From Vreelandella malpeensis (GTDB lineage: Bacteria; Pseudomonadota; Gammaproteobacteria; Pseudomonadales; Halomonadaceae), in contig NZ_WHVL01000005.1 of NCBI RefSeq assembly GCF_020622355.1, positions 124,001-188,000 of the forward strand: a stretch of 64,000 nucleotides of DNA, read 5' to 3'. The first letter of the stretch is position 1, and each line of letters begins with the position of its first letter. This document shows, piece after piece, positions 43,108 to 50,230 of this stretch. The notes beneath the pieces were generated by a model that was not told where the DNA came from, did no database searches, and was given only the letters and a program-made list of their open reading frames with translations. A program made the position numbers and the translations under genes.

Positions 43108-43881
43108 TTATCGGCTCCCCAGGGCGGCGCGTATCATGCGCAGCCCCTGTGTTGAATTCATGCGATCGGGCATGCCGGCATCGGCCGCGGCGCGCGCGGC
43201 AGCTTCACGGCTGGCGCGCTCGGCTCGCTCGGCGCGGGTCATGGTGCTGTCATGACCGATCAGGCCCCGGGCGCTCAGCTGCTCGCCGGCCATGACGCGG
43301 TTGACCAAGGCGGCGTACTCGCGGCGGAACTGGCGCTCGAGGCGCCCAGCGCGGGTCTCGCCGCCGCCGTGGGTCAGCTCCCACCAGCCCACTGCCGCGC
43401 CGGCCATGCGCACCGCTTCGTGCGACCACTGGTGCTGGCCGGGCTGGTGGGCGTGAGCGCACACCTCGCGCCAGGCCTCTGCCTCGGGCAGCAAGCCCAT
43501 GTCCTCGGCGCGGGGCTGGCACAGGGCTGCGAACTCGGCGGGCATCGGCGGCCATGCGGTATCACCCTGGCGGGCGGCGTCCTGTACCCGCTGGCGCACC
43601 CTCCGCAGGCCGACGGCCAGCTGTGCCGGCGCCAGCGCCTGGAGCTCGGCCCACCAAGCGCCGGTCTGGTCATACGGGCCCCAGTCGCTGGTAAACCGGG
43701 CACCGAACAGCTCGCCCATCACGTTGAACAGCTCGTCGATGTCACCAGCCGCCACCGTGGGCGCGGTATTCGCCGTCGAGCGTTTGGCCTGTGCCGGGTT
43801 CTGGCGCTCGGCCTTCGGCGCGTGCCCGGGCTTCCTGAGCTGTGAGACGGCGTTTGGGAGTACGGTCGCGGCGGTTTTCAT
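43108..43881 (-). CDS. Replication protein P-like (helicase loader)
   Basis: 257 residues from ATG 43881 with GGAGG 8 bases upstream. The central part, FNVMGELFGARFTSDWGPYD, AQLAVGLRRVRQRVQDAAR and AWPPMPAEFAALCQP, follows the lambda P layout (small helical domain ending in PxxxEFxxxC). Lambda P loads host DnaB helicase at ori. The gene overlaps the O-like gene upstream by 140 bases in another frame. The C-terminus is rich in Ala/Arg. Confidence 0.75.
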   Translation of the reverse strand: MKTAATVLPNAVSQLRKPGHAPKAERQNPAQAKRSTANTAPTVAAGDIDELFNVMGELFGARFTSDWGPYDQTGAWWAELQALAPAQLAVGLRRVRQRVQDAARQGDTAWPPMPAEFAALCQPRAEDMGLLPEAEAWREVCAHAHQPGQHQWSHEAVRMAGAAVGWWELTHGGGETRAGRLERQFRREYAALVNRVMAGEQLSARGLIGHDSTMTRAERAERASREAAARAAADAGMPDRMNSTQGLRMIRAALGSR

Positions 43882-44701
43882 GAGCGTTGCCTCCGGTGGT
43901 AGTCGGGGTGGTATGCTGCTGGGCTTGCTGGCGCTTGGCATTTTCGGCGACCCAGCGCGCAAAGCGGCGGGTCCAATCGGCATGGGTCATCGTGCGGGCG
44001 GGCTGGGCGGTGAAATGCTCGCGGAAGTCGGTTAAGGCGTCGTACACGTTGGCGTCCGGGGCCAGCCCGCGCTGGTAGCATGCAATCCAGTAGGTTTCCT
44101 GATCAGGCTCCCAATTGAACGTCATCGCGGTTTTGCGTGGCGAGTCGATGGGGTCGGCAACGGGTTCGCCGTCGTCGGCCTGGGCGGCGGCGCGTTCGAA
44201 CACGCTGGACGCTTCCGGCGCGCTCGCGTCAGAGAGAGAGGGGGTTGTGATCTTGGTATCTTGATTCGTCGGAGATTTTTCCGACCCTTCGCGGATATTT
44301 TTCCGACCCTCGGATATTTTTCCGTGCTGGGTCGGATTTTTTTCCGACCCTTCGGCGCCCGGTTGTGGGGTCGGATTTTTTTCCGACCCTTGCGCCTTGT
44401 TCCAGCTCTTCGCCTTGCTTGTCAGGCGCATGTAGGTCTTGTTGTCGGTGCTGGTCATGTCGATCAAACCGGCGTCGCGCAGCTGCTTCATGAGCCGGTA
44501 AGCCGTATCGGGCTTGTCGGTCAAAAGCGGCAACTCCTGAATGATTTTGCCTTTGCCTATGTTGAACCACACCGCCCCGTCGATCTGGCGGGAATCGGCC
44601 CACGAGGGCACCTGGTACAGGAACGCGAACAGCATGGCCTGCTGGGCATTCAGGCCCCAGGCGAGTGCCTTGGATTGGTTGATGGTGACGAGGTATTGCA
44701 T
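43742..44701 (-). CDS. Replication initiator, O-like, with DnaT-like C-terminal domain
   Basis: 319 residues from ATG 44701, overlapping the preceding stop. The N-terminal winged helix (about 1-100: QYLVTINQSKALAWGLNAQQ, ELPLLTDKPDTAYRLMKQLR) should bind the iterons, which lie inside the gene and encode repeated GSEKNPT-type peptides (about 105-145). The C-terminal TFNWEPDQETYWIACYQRGL and ADWTRRFARWVAENAK match the DnaT DNA-binding domain. The gene runs 140 bases into the P-like gene. It is the functional equivalent of lambda O. Confidence 0.8.
   Translation of the reverse strand: MQYLVTINQSKALAWGLNAQQAMLFAFLYQVPSWADSRQIDGAVWFNIGKGKIIQELPLLTDKPDTAYRLMKQLRDAGLIDMTSTDNKTYMRLTSKAKSWNKAQGSEKNPTPQPGAEGSEKNPTQHGKISEGRKNIREGSEKSPTNQDTKITTPSLSDASAPEASSVFERAAAQADDGEPVADPIDSPRKTAMTFNWEPDQETYWIACYQRGLAPDANVYDALTDFREHFTAQPARTMTHADWTRRFARWVAENAKRQQAQQHTTPTTTGGNAHENRRDRTPKRRLTAQEARARAEGRAPEPGTGQTLDGEYRAHGGGW
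44268..44389. repeat. Iteron cluster, candidate phage replication origin
   Basis: Five palindromic repeats at 44268-44287, 44291-44309, 44310-44324 (partial), 44329-44350 and 44368-44389. The last two share GGTCGGA-T7-CCGACC exactly; the others have the same arms with a GATATTTTT-type centre. As in lambda, they are inside the initiator gene. Confidence 0.75.
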
Positions 44702-45564
44702 CAAGCGCCCCCGGCGAACATATCCGCCTGCTGGCACTCAGCCGCAACTCGCGATGATAGCCAGATCGACTCGGTGCGAAACACGGTTCTACCTCGTCCG
44801 GACGCTGGAACTTCACTACAGACCTGGGTCCAGTTACACAGGTGATCGCGGTACAGATCGCAGTCATATCCACTCACGATGACGAAGCCGCGCAGCCGCT
44901 TGATTGCCTCGAGAAACATCTCGTGATCGGCGTCACTCATTTCATGCCGGTAGCAACCGCCATCCGCTCCCAGAGCTCGGGTGCCATGGACGTAGGGCGG
45001 ATCCACGTAATGCATGACCCGGGCACCATCGCGATCCCGCATCACATCCACGGCGGGCCTGTTCTCGATCACCACTCCAGACAAACGCTCACCGAACGCT
45101 GCCAGATTGTCAGGGAAGCGAGCCCAGTAATTGGCGGGGTTGACGCCGCGTCCACTAGAGCCAGAAAAGCCTCGGAAGCCGGTGCGCCCCTTCGTGGCGG
45201 CCCCGCTACCAAAGCCCGAGAAGGCTCTGAACACCGTGCGACGTGCCTGCTCAACGGGGTCATCCGACGTTTGATAGGAAAGCTCGAACTCGGCACGGGC
45301 ATACGGGGTAAGCGCCAGCAGAGAAGCCAGTCGCTCGCGCTTCACATCGTCTTGCAGTACGCGGAAGACGTTGACGATCTCCCCATCCATGTCGTTGTAG
45401 ACCTCGTACGGGCTGCGAGGCTTGCGCATCAATACACTGGCGCTGCCACCGAAGGGCTCGACGTACGTGTCGTAGGATGAGGCGTTGGGAAAGTGCGCCA
45501 GCAGCCAGTCAGCCATTTTCCACTTGCCGCCGTGGTAGCGCAGAACGGGAGGCAGCTTGCTCAT
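44701..45564 (-). CDS. DNA adenine N6-methyltransferase (D12 class), early operon copy
   Basis: 287 residues. LRYHGGKWKMADWLLAHFPN and YVEPFGGSASVLMRK form the AdoMet site; HYVDPPYVHGTR (near 187) is the catalytic motif. Not closely similar to the cargo methylase at 11438-12196. Its early expression between cro and O would methylate phage DNA as it replicates, an anti-restriction role by inference. Target not readable. Confidence 0.92.
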   Translation of the reverse strand: MSKLPPVLRYHGGKWKMADWLLAHFPNASSYDTYVEPFGGSASVLMRKPRSPYEVYNDMDGEIVNVFRVLQDDVKRERLASLLALTPYARAEFELSYQTSDDPVEQARRTVFRAFSGFGSGAATKGRTGFRGFSGSSGRGVNPANYWARFPDNLAAFGERLSGVVIENRPAVDVMRDRDGARVMHYVDPPYVHGTRALGADGGCYRHEMSDADHEMFLEAIKRLRGFVIVSGYDCDLYRDHLCNWTQVCSEVPASGRGRTVFRTESIWLSSRVAAECQQADMFAGGA

Positions 45565-45595
45565 ACCCTCACCTCACAAATACCTGTATACAAAA

Positions 45596-45850
45596 TCACG
45601 GTTGCGGTACCGATGAATCAGCCGCGCCGGTAGCGGTAGACTGTTTGTGATCGGACGGCGAGAACACGCCTGGCAGCAGATCGGCAGCCTTAACGCGACC
45701 GAACGTCTTTTGCTCGATGAGAACAGCAAAGCGTGGCGGCAAAGGCCGTTTGCCCCGGCAGACCTGAGAAAGAAACTGAGGAGTCATACCGATCGCATCA
45801 CACAGCGTGGCGCGAGACCCTCCAAAGTGTTCGATGGCTTTTTCGATCAT
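45596..45850 (-). CDS. Cro-like repressor
   Basis: 84 residues. A YdaS/Cro-type HTH: EHFGGSRATLCDAIGMTPQF, LSQVCRGKRPLPPRFAVLIE. Divergent from cI across a 109-base operator region and first gene of the early leftward operon, the usual place of cro. The C-terminal 25 residues are polar and probably disordered. Confidence 0.85.
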   Translation of the reverse strand: MIEKAIEHFGGSRATLCDAIGMTPQFLSQVCRGKRPLPPRFAVLIEQKTFGRVKAADLLPGVFSPSDHKQSTATGAADSSVPQP

Positions 45851-45860
45851 AAGAGAACCT

Positions 45861-45942
45861 AAAGCGTAGCTTTACTAATTGATCAAGCATAGCTTGCTTT
45901 AAGCGCATTGCCTACCCCTGTCAAAATTAAAGCAGTGCTTAA
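45861..45942. promoter_or_regulatory. Immunity operators between cro and cI
   Basis: Three palindromes: AAAGCGTAGCTTT (45861-45873), CAAGCATAGCTTG (45884-45896) and TTAAAGCAGTGCTTAA (45927-45942), all AAGC-N3-GCTT. A TTGACA on the minus strand at 45919-45924 is a possible -35 of the cro promoter. Likely binding sites of CI and Cro. Confidence 0.8.
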
Positions 45943-45959
45943 CTTATAAAGGGCGTGGT

Positions 45960-46637
45960 ATGGACATCGAATTGTTCAAGGATCGGATACGACAGGCGAT
46001 CATGCTCGCCAAGAAGGAGGGCCACACCCAGGCGGCGATAGGCGAGGAAGCCGGCGTGACGCCTCAGGCGGTCGGGCAATGGCCACGAAGCGGCAAGATC
46101 ACCAATGACAATCTGGCAGTCCTGGCGCGGCTATCGAAAACGCCCATCGAGTGGTTTTACAACGAGAGTTTTTCACGCGAAGCCGTGGCGCCACAGGAAG
46201 CGCATGGCAAAGAAATCGGCCCCGCGCCCGCCATCACGGGCCTTTGCCCAGAGATCAGCTGGGTGCAGGCAGGGCATTGGGCGGAGGTATGCGACATCAA
46301 TCATGATCCCGAAACAACAAACTGGTTTCCCCGGCCCCCGGGCGCCAGCCCGCAAACGTTCGTCTTGAAGGTCGTAGGCGAGAGCATGCTGCCCGACTAC
46401 CCGCCCGGTCGATTCATCTTCGTTGACCCGGAAAAAATCGCTGCCAGCAATGACGATGTGATCGCCGTCATGACGGAGACCAACGAAGCCACGTTTAAAA
46501 GGCTCATCGAAGAGCCAGGTAGCCCGCGCATGCTCAAGGCCTTGAACCCTGCTTGGAAAAACCCCTACCTCGAGATCAATGGCAGTTGCAACATCATAGG
46601 CGTGGTCATTGCCGACATGCGGATGCGCCACCGCTAA
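45960..46637 (+). CDS. CI-like repressor (XRE HTH plus S24 peptidase)
   Basis: 225 residues. The N-terminal HTH reads THTQAAIGEEAGVTPQAVGQ (about 21-40). The C-terminal S24 domain has the catalytic Ser in VGESMLPDYPPGRFIFVDP and the Lys in EATFKRLIEEPG. RecA-stimulated self-cleavage would induce the prophage after DNA damage. Also a plausible target of the antirepressor. Followed by its own terminator. Confidence 0.93.
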   Translation: MDIELFKDRIRQAIMLAKKEGHTQAAIGEEAGVTPQAVGQWPRSGKITNDNLAVLARLSKTPIEWFYNESFSREAVAPQEAHGKEIGPAPAITGLCPEISWVQAGHWAEVCDINHDPETTNWFPRPPGASPQTFVLKVVGESMLPDYPPGRFIFVDPEKIAASNDDVIAVMTETNEATFKRLIEEPGSPRMLKALNPAWKNPYLEINGSCNIIGVVIADMRMRHR

Positions 46638-46664
46638 CGCTGCTGATCGCCACTCCCGCATAAA

Positions 46665-46688
46665 GCCCGCCACTGTGCGGGTTTTTTC
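46665..46688 (+). terminator. Terminator after cI
   Basis: CCCGC-CACTGT-GCGGG followed by six T, 28 bases after the cI stop. Confidence 0.85.
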
Positions 46689-46718
46689 TTGCACGCTTTA
46701 TCTCTGCTTTATTTTTTG

Positions 46719-46758
46719 TAAAGCTGAGCTTGACTCAAAATGAAAGCATTGCTTTACT
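46719..46758 (+). promoter_or_regulatory. Repressor-controlled promoter of the rightward operon
   Basis: Two further operator copies, AAAGC-TGA-GCTTG (46720-46732) and AAAGC-ATT-GCTTT (46743-46755), flank and fill a promoter with -35 TTGACT (46730-46735), 17-base spacer and -10 TTTACT (46753-46758). Confidence 0.7.
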
Positions 46759-46786
46759 TGGCATAAAGCAAACAGGGATAAGCATC

Positions 46787-47191
46787 ATGCACACCATCGA
46801 ACCCCAAGAATTCGAATGCCAGGGCTTCACTTGCCGCTTCGGGCCTCGCAATAGCCAATGGCCGAGCCGCGTACAAGCGCAGGTGATCGCCTGTATCGCC
46901 GCCGGGCTCACGCATAAAGAGATCGCCAAGCTGCGCGGTTGCTCACCGCGCACCGTCAGCGCCACCGCGTCCGCACTGCTCTACTACCTGAACGCTCACC
47001 GGGCGGCGGCCGCCGTCGCCGAGGCCATGCGCCGCGGCTGGATCGCCCCGCTACTGCTGGCGCTGATGATCACCGCCATCACCCCGGACGCGCCGGCCCT
47101 GCGCCACCGTCAGCCGATGCGCACCCGCACACCGCACAGCCTCACCCGCCTGGTTTCCAGCAGCCGGGGCGCGGGGAGCGCGTCCGCATGA
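46787..47191 (+). CDS. LuxR/GerE-type HTH protein
   Basis: 134 residues from ATG 46787. VQAQVIACIAAGLTHKEIAK and LRGCSPRTVSATASALLYYL form the GerE/LuxR-C HTH without a receiver or ligand domain. A hydrophobic stretch (IAPLLLALMITAITPD) and a basic Arg/Ser-rich tail follow. First gene of the CI-controlled rightward operon; probably a phage regulator. Confidence 0.75.
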   Translation: MHTIEPQEFECQGFTCRFGPRNSQWPSRVQAQVIACIAAGLTHKEIAKLRGCSPRTVSATASALLYYLNAHRAAAAVAEAMRRGWIAPLLLALMITAITPDAPALRHRQPMRTRTPHSLTRLVSSSRGAGSASA

Positions 47192-47487
47192 GCGCCGTCG
47201 ACAAGACCATCAGCCAGCTCGCCGGCAACCGCTTGGGCGACATCACGCGCATGGTTGCCGAGACGAACACCGGCGCGTTGGCGCGAATGGATCTGCGCAT
47301 TCAGTCCACTGAGCTCCAGCTCGAGATAGACCGGGGGCGACGCCGCATGGTGCTGCACGCATTCATTGCCGGCTCTGATCGCGACACGCTCAACGAGCTG
47401 GAGGCGCTGATCACCGACGCCGCCGATTTCATCGGCACAACGCCCGCCGCCCTGGGAATCCATCTCACTCTGGGAGTTCAGCCATGA
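47188..47487 (+). CDS. Hypothetical early protein
   Basis: 99 residues from ATG 47188, overlapping the upstream stop. Helical, charged: NRLGDITRMVAETNTGALAR, DRDTLNELEALITDAADFIG. No family recognised. Stop overlaps the next start. Confidence 0.65.
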   Translation: MSAVDKTISQLAGNRLGDITRMVAETNTGALARMDLRIQSTELQLEIDRGRRRMVLHAFIAGSDRDTLNELEALITDAADFIGTTPAALGIHLTLGVQP

Positions 47488-47810
47488 CCCCGAAAAAACG
47501 ACGCACCCTGCTGGGCGGCACCGCCCTGGCCGCCCTGCTGGCCCTGGGCCAGATCACCCAGCACGACGCCGAGCGCCAGCACGACTGGCTGGTGGCGTAC
47601 TGCACCGATGCCGCCGTATGGCAAGCCGAGGAGCGCCGCGGCGTGCCGCTCAACCAGCGCACCGGCGCGCCGGACTACCGGGGCATCGCCGCCGAGTCCT
47701 GCCCCGGTATGCGCCCCGCCGGGCCCGCGCTCGATGCCGATCGGCAGGCGCCGGCGCGGATTGCGATGCCGGATACCGCCGGCGCGCCTTTCCAACTCGT
47801 TCAGTTCTGA
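47484..47810 (+). CDS. Hypothetical exported or membrane-anchored protein
   Basis: 108 residues. KKRRTLLGGTALAALLALGQ is a signal or anchor segment; the rest is polar with two Cys (LVAYCTDAAVWQ, ESCPGMRP) that could form a disulfide in the periplasm. Family unknown. Linked by ATGA to the previous gene. Confidence 0.6.
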   Translation: MTPKKRRTLLGGTALAALLALGQITQHDAERQHDWLVAYCTDAAVWQAEERRGVPLNQRTGAPDYRGIAAESCPGMRPAGPALDADRQAPARIAMPDTAGAPFQLVQF

Positions 47811-47820
47811 GGTGATCGCC

Positions 47821-48135
47821 ATGACTTTCCGCGTATTCGGCATGACCGAGAGCAAAGCCCGCCAACTGGCAAGGGCTACCCCCCCCCGCCCGCAAGAGGA
47901 CCTCAAGGTCTACGAGGAGCGCGTTTGCCAGAAATTCGACGCACTTATGGAAGGGAAGCGCGTGGTTCCGGTGAGCGCATCGTTCGACGCGCCGCAGTTC
48001 GCCAGGCAGTTCATCGATATGGCGCGCCGCTCAGGGCGTCATCGCAACCTGATGATCAAGTACCCGCAGGAGATCGACGTCGTGAAGCGCGGCAAGCCTG
48101 CAAAGAAGACCGTATGGCTGGAGTACACGCAGTGA
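47821..48135 (+). CDS. Hypothetical early protein
   Basis: 104 residues from ATG 47821 with GAGGTG upstream. Basic, with MTFRVFGMTESKARQLARAT and ARQFIDMARRSGRHRNLMIK. Reads like a small DNA-associated protein, but no family recognised. Stop overlaps a GTG start of the next small frame. Confidence 0.65.
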   Translation: MTFRVFGMTESKARQLARATPPRPQEDLKVYEERVCQKFDALMEGKRVVPVSASFDAPQFARQFIDMARRSGRHRNLMIKYPQEIDVVKRGKPAKKTVWLEYTQ

Positions 48136-48215
48136 TCGACGAAGCCGCTTTCGACCGAATCTTCAAACAGCCCACGCCCGCCCAGGGCGATAACCAGAAA
48201 GGTGAGACCAAATGA
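48132..48215 (+). CDS. 27-residue small frame
   Basis: GTG 48132 overlaps the preceding stop (GTGA) and the TGA overlaps the next ATG, which is the same coupling as for its neighbours. Reads IDEAAFDRIFKQPTPAQGDN. May serve only to couple translation. Low confidence as a functional protein. Confidence 0.4.
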   Translation: MIDEAAFDRIFKQPTPAQGDNQKGETK

Positions 48216-48958
48216 GCAACCAAACCCTGGAGCAGCTACTTCACGCCCGTATCTCTGAGTTCACTGCCAGCGAGCGCCCGAAAGAGATCATCGACCAGCA
48301 CGTGGAAAAGATGTTCGCCAGCGTGATCGAAGATGCCTTTCGCAGCTATGGCGACATGGGCAAAGCCGTGAAAGAAGCCATTCAAGCGGCCATGCCTGGC
48401 AACGTCAGCAGCATGGTAGAGCTGACTCGCTACAACAGCCTCATTGCCAACGCTATGAAAGAGAAGTGGGAGCAGTCAGGCGTGGCCAGCGACATGGTGC
48501 GCCGTGCCCATGAGGCCATTGACGAAGCCGTCAGCGAATTGGAAGTGCCCGAGTTTGTGAGCCTGAGAAAATTGCTGGCATCGTTCGTTGAGGAGCATGC
48601 CGAACAGGCCATGGAAAACCAGTGGGATGCACCGCGAATTGAAATTGAGGAGTCCGACAGCTTAGACGGTCACTACCACATTTACTTTGATAAAGACCCC
48701 TCCGAACCCAGCTACAGCACGCGAAGTGTTTACCGCCTAGACAACATGCTGGCCGTTAGAGCGCGTGGAATCGATAAGCACGATGACCATGACACCGGCG
48801 AGGTCTACGCCGCCCAAATCGACGGCAGCATCATGGGCAAAAAGATGGGTGTTTGGCGCAATGACTGGCAAAAGCAAATGGTCGCTCTCTACTACGGCGG
48901 CGCAAAGCTGGTCATCGACTGCGATGCAGACGACTTCTGCTACCCACACAACTACTAA
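48212..48958 (+). CDS. Hypothetical phage protein
   Basis: 248 residues. The first 150 are helical and acidic (EIIDQHVEKMFASVIEDAFR, LRKLLASFVEEHAEQAMENQ); the last 90 are beta-rich (GHYHIYFDKDPSEPSYSTRS, GAKLVIDCDADDFCYPHNY). No membrane segment, no known motif. Codon usage is less GC-rich than that of rdgC next to it. Confidence 0.7.
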   Translation: MSNQTLEQLLHARISEFTASERPKEIIDQHVEKMFASVIEDAFRSYGDMGKAVKEAIQAAMPGNVSSMVELTRYNSLIANAMKEKWEQSGVASDMVRRAHEAIDEAVSELEVPEFVSLRKLLASFVEEHAEQAMENQWDAPRIEIEESDSLDGHYHIYFDKDPSEPSYSTRSVYRLDNMLAVRARGIDKHDDHDTGEVYAAQIDGSIMGKKMGVWRNDWQKQMVALYYGGAKLVIDCDADDFCYPHNY

Positions 48959-48969
48959 GGCGGCCCATC

Positions 48970-49923
48970 ATGTGGTTCAAACACCTACAACTCTACCGCC
49001 TGCACGGCATGCAGCTACTCAGCCCCGAGCAAACCGCCCTGGCAATGGCTGAGCACGCCGCCAAGCCATTGGGCAATGCCGACGCCCGCCGCATGGGCTG
49101 GACGCCCCCCGCTAGCCGCCTGGGCGGTGGCCAGTTGCTGCACACCCTGCAAAACGATGGGCACCGCCTTATCAGCGCCCTACGTCAGGAGCGTCTGCTG
49201 CCCGCCTCGGTTATCAAGGAGGAAGTGGAAGAGCGCGTTGCCGAGATCGAAGTAACCGAAGGCCGCAAGGTCACGTGCAAGGAAAAGAGCGCGCTCAAAG
49301 AACAGGTAATCGAAGAGCTACTGCTCCGCGCCTTCGTGCGCAGCCAGAAAATAGACCTGTGGTGGGACACCAAGCGCCAGCTGATCGGCGTCAACACGTC
49401 GAGCCGCGCCCGCGCCGAGGAAACGCTCGATCTGCTGCGCGAAACCCTGGGCTCGTTGAAAGTCACGCCGTTGACCACGCAAACGCTACCGGTGCGTGCC
49501 ATGACCACCTGGCTTGGCGACGCGGCCACCCGCCCCGCCGACATGCAGCTGGGTGACCAGGTGGAGCTCAAGACCAAGGGTGACGACGGCGTGGTGCGCG
49601 GGCGCCAGCTCGACCTCGACAGTGACGAGGTGCAGCAGCACCTCGAGCACGGACGGCAAGCCACCCAGCTCGCCCTGGGCATCGAGGGCCAGCTCTCGTT
49701 CGTGCTCCACGACGATCTGGCAATCAAGTCGCTGCGCTTCGGCGATGCGCTGATCGAGGAAGCCGATTTCGCCGATGATGGGGACGACGCCCTTGCACGG
49801 CTCGAGACCGACTTCGTGCTGATGGCCGGGTGCTTGCGCGCCAGTGTCGAGCGGGTTGTCGAGTGGCTGGGTGGTGAGGCTCAGCGCCAGCAGGGCAACC
49901 CGGAGGGCAGTAGCGATGCGTAA
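48970..49923 (+). CDS. rdgC: Recombination-associated protein RdgC
   Basis: 317 residues, close to the chromosomal protein (about 303). MWFKHLQLYRLH, GWTPPASRLGGGQLLHTLQN, LLPASVIKEEVEERVAEIE, KVTCKEKSALKEQVIEELLL and RSQKIDLWWDTKRQLIGVNT are the RdgC landmarks. RdgC forms a ring on DNA and limits RecA access. A phage-borne copy in a CI-controlled operon could moderate RecA-driven induction or recombination. Confidence 0.95.
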   Translation: MWFKHLQLYRLHGMQLLSPEQTALAMAEHAAKPLGNADARRMGWTPPASRLGGGQLLHTLQNDGHRLISALRQERLLPASVIKEEVEERVAEIEVTEGRKVTCKEKSALKEQVIEELLLRAFVRSQKIDLWWDTKRQLIGVNTSSRARAEETLDLLRETLGSLKVTPLTTQTLPVRAMTTWLGDAATRPADMQLGDQVELKTKGDDGVVRGRQLDLDSDEVQQHLEHGRQATQLALGIEGQLSFVLHDDLAIKSLRFGDALIEEADFADDGDDALARLETDFVLMAGCLRASVERVVEWLGGEAQRQQGNPEGSSDA

Positions 49924-50230
49924 ACCAGCCTACCGCCACAACGGCATCTACATCGACGATCCTGTTACGGGTGTGAAAACGTCGCTCAGCGCCATGGCAA
50001 AAAGGCACGGCGTCAGCCCCTACATGGTCACCAAACGCTATCACGCCGGCGTGCGGGGCGCGGCGCTGATCGAGCCCTACAACCCAGCCCAGCTTTTCGA
50101 AGAGCACCTGGCGCGGCAGCGCGCCGAGGCGGAAAAGCGCGAGCGCATTTTCTGGACGAACACTTGGGGACTGGCGTGTCCGATGTCGCGCCTGGGTGAT
50201 GTGTTGAACCGTGGGGAGGGCGCGCAATGA
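49916..50230 (+). CDS. Hypothetical early protein with HTH-like segment
   Basis: 104 residues from ATG 49916, overlapping the rdgC stop region. TGVKTSLSAMAKRHGVSPYM looks like a short HTH; the C-terminal part is a charged helix (LFEEHLARQRAEAEKRERIF). No family recognised. Stop overlaps the methyltransferase start. Confidence 0.65.
   Translation: MRKPAYRHNGIYIDDPVTGVKTSLSAMAKRHGVSPYMVTKRYHAGVRGAALIEPYNPAQLFEEHLARQRAEAEKRERIFWTNTWGLACPMSRLGDVLNRGEGAQ

Noticed and set aside
44268..44389. CRISPR array
   Set aside because: The repeats are short palindromes of variable spacing inside a coding gene, without unique spacers of constant length; they fit origin iterons.
46939..47190. Extended start for the 47188-47487 gene
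   Set aside because: The extension overlaps the LuxR-type gene in another frame and is low-complexity Arg/Pro/His sequence; ATG 47188 has the ATGA junction.
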